Translations under genes and position numbers: made by a program
Notes under the pieces: generated by a model
Databases searched by the model: none
What the model saw: the letters and a program-made list of their open reading frames with translations, nothing else
What the model was told of the DNA's origin: nothing
Assembly: GCA_910586615.1 (NCBI GenBank)
Contig: CAJUJP010000002.1
Span: 62,001-126,000, forward strand
Length of the DNA: 64,000 nucleotides
Origin: an uncultured Lachnospiraceae bacterium
GTDB lineage: Bacteria; Bacillota; Clostridia; Lachnospirales; Lachnospiraceae
Direction: 5' to 3'
Shown: positions 59,457 to 64,000 of the stretch, one piece after another
Layout: each line of letters starts with the position of its first letter
Position numbering within the stretch: position 1 is the stretch's first letter

Positions 59457-59501
59457 TAGTATATATACTGATAGATGTTGCGGAAAGGCAAGGTTATCTA
59501 A

Positions 59502-60050
59502 ATGGAAGCACTTATTCTGGAGCATTACAGGGAGACGGGAACATATACTTATGCAGGGGCATATCGGGACTATTTTCGTTCTCTGCCGGATGACATTGCT
59601 AAGCTTGGCAGACTGGTCTGCAGTCAGGTAATTCACAGGGTGACGTTGAAGGAAGGCAATACCAACGCGAATGCGTCTCTTCTGTATGGAGATATGAACC
59701 GGTATCCATGGTACCGGATGCGGTGTGAAGACGATGTTCTGCTGACCGCATCGGCGATTACGGCGGAATTGTTTCGGATGGACGAGAGGGGATTTGTGCG
59801 GGAACGGGAAGTGGAGCATAAGATTGTTGTGACGTGCCGCTATGTGTCCGTACTGATGAGCGCCATTCTCAAGGCCAAAGGAATTCCGACGAGAAGCCGT
59901 GCCGGATTTGCACCTTATTTTAAAGAAGGCGTCAGTATGGATCATTGGATTAATCAGTATTATAATGAAGAAGAGAATCGGTGGATTACTTTTGATGCGG
60001 ATGGGTTTTATGAAGAGGGAGGCATGCCTCTTTCCCAATATGATATGTGA
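59502..60050 (+). CDS. Transglutaminase-like (cysteine protease fold) protein, possibly truncated
   Basis: A 182-residue protein with a transglutaminase-like core: Cys112 (VVTCRYVSVLM), His148 (MDHWINQYY) and Asp165 (TFDADG), which is the family triad. As I recall, relatives continue well past this point, so the stop soon after the triad may reflect truncation, but I could not verify that. The start follows CAAGG with eight bases. The function is unknown; the family includes peptidases and cross-linking enzymes. It lies 45 bp upstream of the siroheme-synthesis gene. Confidence 0.65.
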   Translation: MEALILEHYRETGTYTYAGAYRDYFRSLPDDIAKLGRLVCSQVIHRVTLKEGNTNANASLLYGDMNRYPWYRMRCEDDVLLTASAITAELFRMDERGFVREREVEHKIVVTCRYVSVLMSAILKAKGIPTRSRAGFAPYFKEGVSMDHWINQYYNEEENRWITFDADGFYEEGGMPLSQYDM

Positions 60051-60095
60051 AACGGCAAAAATGGTGCCGGATAATCAAAAGAGGAGGAAACGGCA

Positions 60096-60740
60096 ATGGG
60101 ATATTTTCCTTTCTTTATGGACGTAGCCGGCAAAAACGGCGTAATCGTGGGTGGCGGCGGGGTTGCCGCAAGGAAAGTGGAGAAACTGCTTGCATTTGGA
60201 CCGAAACTGACGGTGATTGCGCCCAGGATTGAGGATGGCATACGGATGATGGAAGAGGCGGCAGTGCAAACCGGTGCAGCTTCCCTTATATTGAAAGAGC
60301 AGCCGTTTCAAATGTCGGATCTGACAGGGGCGGATTTTGTGATTGCGGCGACGGACGATGAAACGCTCAATGGCCGTATTTCGGAATATTGTATGGCAGA
60401 GCGTATTCCCGTCAACGTGGTGGACGACAGGGAGAAGTGTTCGTTCCTTTTCCCGGCGCTGGTACAGGAAGGGGATTTGACGATCGGTATTTCCACAAAC
60501 GGCAAGAGTCCGACGGCGGCGGCGTGGGTGAGGAAGAGACTCTCACAGACGCTTCCGGAAGGTCTTGGGGAGATGATTGACTTGATGAGTCAAATACGGC
60601 CGCGCGTAATGGAGCAGACGGCGTCGGAATCAAGAAGACGGGAGATTTTGGAGAAGCTGTTTTTGTATTGTATGGAAAAAAAGGGTGATGTACCTTTTGC
60701 AGAACTGCTTCGGTGTTTAGAAGGGATGCTTGATGCTTAA
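60096..60740 (+). CDS. Precorrin-2 dehydrogenase/sirohydrochlorin ferrochelatase (Met8/SirC type)
   Basis: A 214-residue protein matching the N-terminal CysG/Met8/SirC type, which oxidises precorrin-2 to sirohydrochlorin with NAD and, in some members, inserts iron. The NAD-binding motif is VIVGGGGVAARK, the FVIAATDD and VNVVDDREKCSFLFPA segments are characteristic, and the GISTNGKSPTAAAWVRKRL region follows. The start has AGGAGG upstream. With hemC and cobA-hemD downstream it completes siroheme synthesis. Chelatase activity cannot be read from the sequence. Confidence 0.88.
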   Translation: MGYFPFFMDVAGKNGVIVGGGGVAARKVEKLLAFGPKLTVIAPRIEDGIRMMEEAAVQTGAASLILKEQPFQMSDLTGADFVIAATDDETLNGRISEYCMAERIPVNVVDDREKCSFLFPALVQEGDLTIGISTNGKSPTAAAWVRKRLSQTLPEGLGEMIDLMSQIRPRVMEQTASESRRREILEKLFLYCMEKKGDVPFAELLRCLEGMLDA

Positions 60741-60852
60741 TGCGCGGAATGAGTATGTATGGAGATGGGAAAATGCATACGGTTTTTGGACAAAAAGAGG
60801 AAACTTGTCTATGGATTTTGAGATTCCACAGAGCGGAACTACGGAGGTTACT

Positions 60853-61983
60853 ATGAAGAGGATTCGGATCGGAACGCGGGGCAGTAAGCTGGCGCTTCGA
60901 CAGGCGGAACTGGTGCAGGAAGCGATCCGGCAAAAGGACAGCGGGATAGAAACACAGATCGTTGTTTTACATACAAAAGGCGATAAGATATTAGATAAGC
61001 CCTTGAGCGAGATCGGTGATAAGGGCGTTTTTGTGTCGGAATTTGAGCAGGCTCTGCTGACAGGAGAGATTGATCTTGCGGTGCATTCCGCCAAAGATCT
61101 GCCTATGACACTGGCGGATGGGCTGGTTATTGCGGCGGTACTTCCGCGGGGAGATGTGAGAGATGTTCTTGTGATTCCGAAGGGCGGGAGAGCGCCCTGT
61201 GCCGGGAAGGATTTAGGAGCAGCGGAATATCATGATGGTACGACGGAAGAGGGACAGCGTACCTTTGTGATCGGTACCGGCAGCAGACGGCGCAGGCAGC
61301 AGGCGACGGCTCTCTGGGAGAACGTGACATGCGCAGACATCCGCGGCAACGTGGACACGCGCCTTCGGAAACTGAAAAACAGTGGCAGAGATGTACAGAA
61401 TCGTGACAAAAAAGGTGATTATGGCAGGAGCATTGATGAGATCCAAAATAATGACAGTAATGCAAAGACCGGAACAGGAAATGGTAAAATAGAAAATGAC
61501 AGAGTAGAAAATTATGACGGGCTTATATTGGCGAAGGCCGGACTTGACCGGTTGGAGATGATATCCCGGTATGCGGATGATTTTGAGTTTTATCCACTTG
61601 CACCGGAACATTTTCTTCCTGCGGCCTGCCAGGGCATCATCGCGGTGGAGGCGGTACAGGATTCGGAGATCGCCGCATTGTGCAGAGAAGTGACGGATAA
61701 GGATACAGAACTCGATTTTCTGGTAGAGAGGGAAACTCTTTCACAGCTGGCAGCGGATTGTAGCGATACCGCCGCCGCATGGTGCAGACAGGAACAGGGA
61801 AAACTGATTCTGGATGTAATGTATGCCGGAAACAGGCAGCAGGTTAGCCGGCGGGAAGACTGTCCACCGAAAGAGGAAGTGCAATCCCGAAAGGCGGCAG
61901 CCCACAGCGAGGCACTTCTTCAAAACGGACTGGCAATGGCAGAGGAAGCGGCAAGATTATTGAAAGGGAAGAAGATTACTTGA
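60853..61983 (+). CDS. hemC: Porphobilinogen deaminase with insertion
   Basis: A 376-residue hydroxymethylbilane synthase that joins four porphobilinogens. IRIGTRGSKLALRQAELV, LHTKGDKILDKPLSEIGDKGVF and VHSAKDLPMT are conserved, as are GTGSRRRRQQ and RGNVDTRLRKL. The dipyrromethane cofactor Cys should be Cys303 (ADCSDT, in place of the usual GGC). An insertion of about 40 hydrophilic residues (about 177-220) breaks the barrel-domain segment before YDGLILAKAGLDRL. The ATG at 60853 has GGAGG; an earlier frame start at 60730 is unsupported. Confidence 0.9.
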   Translation: MKRIRIGTRGSKLALRQAELVQEAIRQKDSGIETQIVVLHTKGDKILDKPLSEIGDKGVFVSEFEQALLTGEIDLAVHSAKDLPMTLADGLVIAAVLPRGDVRDVLVIPKGGRAPCAGKDLGAAEYHDGTTEEGQRTFVIGTGSRRRRQQATALWENVTCADIRGNVDTRLRKLKNSGRDVQNRDKKGDYGRSIDEIQNNDSNAKTGTGNGKIENDRVENYDGLILAKAGLDRLEMISRYADDFEFYPLAPEHFLPAACQGIIAVEAVQDSEIAALCREVTDKDTELDFLVERETLSQLAADCSDTAAAWCRQEQGKLILDVMYAGNRQQVSRREDCPPKEEVQSRKAAAHSEALLQNGLAMAEEAARLLKGKKIT

Positions 61984-63770
61984 AAACAGGAAAGGTATAT
62001 CTGACAGGCGGCGGCTGCGGGGATGCGAGACTCTTGACCTTGAAAGCGCTGGATGTCCTGCGAGACTGCAGTGTCGTCGTCTACGACAGTCTGGTGCCGG
62101 AAGAGTTGTTAGAATTGACCAGAGCCGGCTGCGAAAAAATATATGTGGGCAAACGATACGGAAATCATGCCATGAAGCAGGATGAGATCAATGCCCTTCT
62201 GGTGCAGAAGGCGCAGGAGGGAAAGACGGTGGTCCGCTTAAAAGGTGGTGATCCTTATGTGTTCGGCAGAGGCGGTGAAGAATTTCTGGCGTTGCAGAAG
62301 GCGGGGATCTGCTGTGAGGAGATACCGGGGATATCCTCCGCGATCGCGGTTCCGGCGGTAGCAGGCATTCCGGTTACACACAGGGGACTTTCGGCGAGCG
62401 TTACGGTAGTCACGGGGACGGCGGTGGACGCAGAGGGACAGGAACGTCTGCGGATGGATTTCGATACGCTGGCGAGGCTGGAAGGCACGCTGGTGATCCT
62501 GATGGGGATGCACCATCTGCAGGAGATTGCGGACGGGCTCATAGAGGCGGGCAAAAGTCCGGATACGGCCTGCGCTGTGATTATGGAGGGAACGACGAAG
62601 CGGCAGCGATGTATGAGAACCGTGCTGTCAAGGCTTCCGGCGGAGGCTTTCACACAAGGATTCACCGCGCCGGCAGTCATCGTGATCGGGGCGGTGGCCG
62701 CGCTGGATCTGCGCGCTGGGAAGGGAGAAATACCGGAAGAGCAGAAAGAGGAAACGCCGGCAGGACGGGCAGAGGATACATGGGCGACGACGGTGACGTT
62801 TGCCGATACAGTGCCGGAAGAGCAGATGGCGAACAAGGCATGGCCGCATAAGAAAGTTACCGTGGGAGTCACAGGAACGCCGCATTTTGTACAAAAAATG
62901 TCGGCGGCGCTCGAAGCATTAAATATGCAGGCGCGTGAAAGATACAGTGAAGAAGATGAGGATATGCAGGCGTGTGATGAGAGCGCCTCAGCATGGACCG
63001 GCAGCTTTGCAATACGGGATATGGGATTTATGGAGATTCGACCCAATGATAAACCGTTTCCGGATATGAATGACTGCAGATGGCTTGTCTTTACCAGTCC
63101 AAACGGCGTTCGGGTCTTTATCGATAAGATGAAGCAGGAGCGAAAAGATCTGCGCATACTTGCCAGGAAGAGAATAGCGGTTATCGGTCCGGGAACGGCG
63201 GAAGAACTTGAGAGAAGAGGACTCTATGCGGACTATATGCCGTCTGTTTACGATGCGGCACATTTGGCGGAAGGTCTGACGCGGCTGATTCTGGCGGAAC
63301 GGACAAGTTCTTTAACGGCGGAACAGACAGAGAACTATGCGGTGAAACGGGCAGAAGGAGAGAGGGATGCAGCCGGGGCGCAGTGTGTGAAGGAGAAGAT
63401 TTCTCCTGCCGTATTTCTGCGGGCGAAACAGGGGAGTGACCAGCTGCCCCGTATTTTCGAGGGAAAAGGTATTCCTTATATAGAGTATCCGCTTTACGAA
63501 TTAGAGGTTCGTGAGGAAAAACGCGCCGTAGTGATCGCGAAACAGCCGGATTATATCGTATTTGGTTCGGCCATGGGGGTGCGGGCTTATTTCGAGGGCA
63601 TGGAAGAGGCGGGACTGTGCAATGAGAAGAGCCGCTATGTCTGTATCGGTCCTGTGTGCGCGGAAGAACTGCGGAAACATACAGAAAGGGATTTTCTTGT
63701 GGCTGAAGAGGCAGTCGCGGAGGCGATCGTGAAATGTCTGTATGAAGATATTGCTATGGCAGTATCTTGA
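61980..63770 (+). CDS. cobA-hemD: Uroporphyrinogen-III C-methyltransferase/synthase fusion
   Basis: A 596-residue fusion. Residues 1-245 are a SUMT-type methyltransferase (VYLTGGGCGDARLLTLKAL, VYDSLVPEELLEL, VRLKGGDPYVFGRGGEEF, PGISSAIAVPA, PVTHRGL), making precorrin-2. After a charged linker, about 290-590 is a HemD uroporphyrinogen-III synthase-like domain (WLVFTSPNGVRVF, AVIGPGTAEEL, PDYIVFGSAMGVRAYF, VCIGPVCAEEL). It uses a TTG start that overlaps the hemC stop (TTGA). The fusion supplies two steps from hydroxymethylbilane to precorrin-2. Confidence 0.92.
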   Translation: MKTGKVYLTGGGCGDARLLTLKALDVLRDCSVVVYDSLVPEELLELTRAGCEKIYVGKRYGNHAMKQDEINALLVQKAQEGKTVVRLKGGDPYVFGRGGEEFLALQKAGICCEEIPGISSAIAVPAVAGIPVTHRGLSASVTVVTGTAVDAEGQERLRMDFDTLARLEGTLVILMGMHHLQEIADGLIEAGKSPDTACAVIMEGTTKRQRCMRTVLSRLPAEAFTQGFTAPAVIVIGAVAALDLRAGKGEIPEEQKEETPAGRAEDTWATTVTFADTVPEEQMANKAWPHKKVTVGVTGTPHFVQKMSAALEALNMQARERYSEEDEDMQACDESASAWTGSFAIRDMGFMEIRPNDKPFPDMNDCRWLVFTSPNGVRVFIDKMKQERKDLRILARKRIAVIGPGTAEELERRGLYADYMPSVYDAAHLAEGLTRLILAERTSSLTAEQTENYAVKRAEGERDAAGAQCVKEKISPAVFLRAKQGSDQLPRIFEGKGIPYIEYPLYELEVREEKRAVVIAKQPDYIVFGSAMGVRAYFEGMEEAGLCNEKSRYVCIGPVCAEELRKHTERDFLVAEEAVAEAIVKCLYEDIAMAVS

Positions 63771-63853
63771 AAAGCTTGTCATAAACCATACGTTATTATG
63801 ATATCAATTGGGCAGACATGATCTGCTCAATTTGATTATATGACAATATAGGT

Positions 63854-63882
63854 TTGACTTTCGTGCCATATAGAGATATGAT
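63854..63882 (+). promoter_or_regulatory. Promoter of AbiEi-like gene
   Basis: TTGACT (63854-63859), a 17-bp spacer and TATGAT (63877-63882), just before the GTG at 63920. A hairpin with arms AATTGGGCAGA/TCTGCTCAATT lies upstream at 63806-63832. Confidence 0.7.
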
Positions 63883-63919
63883 TATAAGCATAGAAGTCAA
63901 TAGAAAGAAGAGGGTTATT

Positions 63920-64000
63920 GTGGGAGCAACTGAAGAGATCATTAAGATGGCAAAAAAGAATAATGGCACAGTTACTACTGCAATGGTGGTTGCGGCAGGC
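63920..64000 (+). CDS. AbiEi-type antitoxin, 5' end only
   Basis: The frame opens at a GTG with GAGGG five bases upstream and runs to the window edge (27 codons). The peptide reads VGATEEIIKMAKKNNG, then TVTTAMVVAAG. This matches the start of the AbiEi-type winged-helix N-terminal domain found in type IV toxin-antitoxin antitoxins, which act as autorepressors and neutralise AbiEii nucleotidyltransferase toxins. The partner gene would be beyond the window. Only the N-terminus is seen, so this is a family-level call. Confidence 0.6.
   Translation, partial: MGATEEIIKMAKKNNGTVTTAMVVAAG

Noticed and set aside
62255..63157. 300-codon minus-strand frame inside cobA-hemD
   Set aside because: Ser/Arg-rich antisense shadow of a conserved methyltransferase.

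Overview
The window looks like chromosomal DNA of a spore-forming Lachnospiraceae-type member of the Clostridia. The evidence is spoVG and spoVT, the paired GlgC/GlgD glycogen enzymes, a DnaD/DnaI-type primosome, strong AGGAGG ribosome-binding sites, consensus sigma-A promoters, mid-range G+C and many Lachnospiraceae-style membrane and lipoproteins. I saw no rRNA, tRNA, CRISPR array or complete insertion sequence.

Layout. 1-8.2 kb: the end of a small hypothetical gene, a SAM methyltransferase translationally coupled to a membrane-anchored protein ending in a C39-peptidase-like domain without its histidine, a HAD phosphatase, a membrane-bound XRE regulator, an FtsX-like permease and a queuosine-precursor transporter (queT) behind a preQ1-I-type riboswitch. 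8.5-13.4 kb: one 1609-residue secreted protein with Ig-like repeats and a beta-helix. 13.6-18.5 kb (minus strand): murC, dnaD-like, dnaI-like and prs, with a tight cluster of DnaA-box-like sites ahead of dnaD. 18.8-35.6 kb (plus strand): glgCD behind an attenuator-like leader, spoVG, an ECF sigma factor with an RsiV-like anti-sigma factor, pth, mfd, a cysteine desulfurase, a 33-residue small protein, a GH5 lipoprotein, an alpha/beta hydrolase, a MurF-like ligase, ddl and spoVT.

35.8-41.9 kb: a peptide/nickel-type ABC transporter operon (binding protein, D, F, B, C). 41.9-50.6 kb (minus strand): a catabolic locus with a ribokinase, a creatininase-family amidohydrolase, an ADP-ribosylglycohydrolase-family protein, a BMP/nucleoside-type ABC transporter and a ureidoglycolate-lyase-like protein. 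Divergent from it is a gene fusing a LacI-type repressor to a PfkB sugar kinase (50.8-52.7 kb). Together these suggest uptake and breakdown of a ribosylated, nitrogen-rich compound; the substrate is unknown.

52.7-63.8 kb: a large fusion of CoA-disulfide reductase, rhodanese, siroheme sulfite/nitrite reductase and ferredoxin domains, followed by siroheme genes (hemA, a Met8/SirC-like gene, hemC, cobA-hemD). The siroheme genes are split by four unrelated genes: an O6-methylguanine methyltransferase, an ACT-GNAT protein, an Rpn-family nuclease and a transglutaminase-like protein. The last 81 bases begin an AbiEi-type antitoxin gene, so a type IV toxin-antitoxin module probably lies just outside the window.

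The most interesting candidates are the ribosyl-compound locus with its repressor-kinase fusion, the five-part sulfur redox fusion next to a siroheme pathway, the DnaA-box cluster in front of the helicase-loading genes, and a structured repeat element upstream of hemA.
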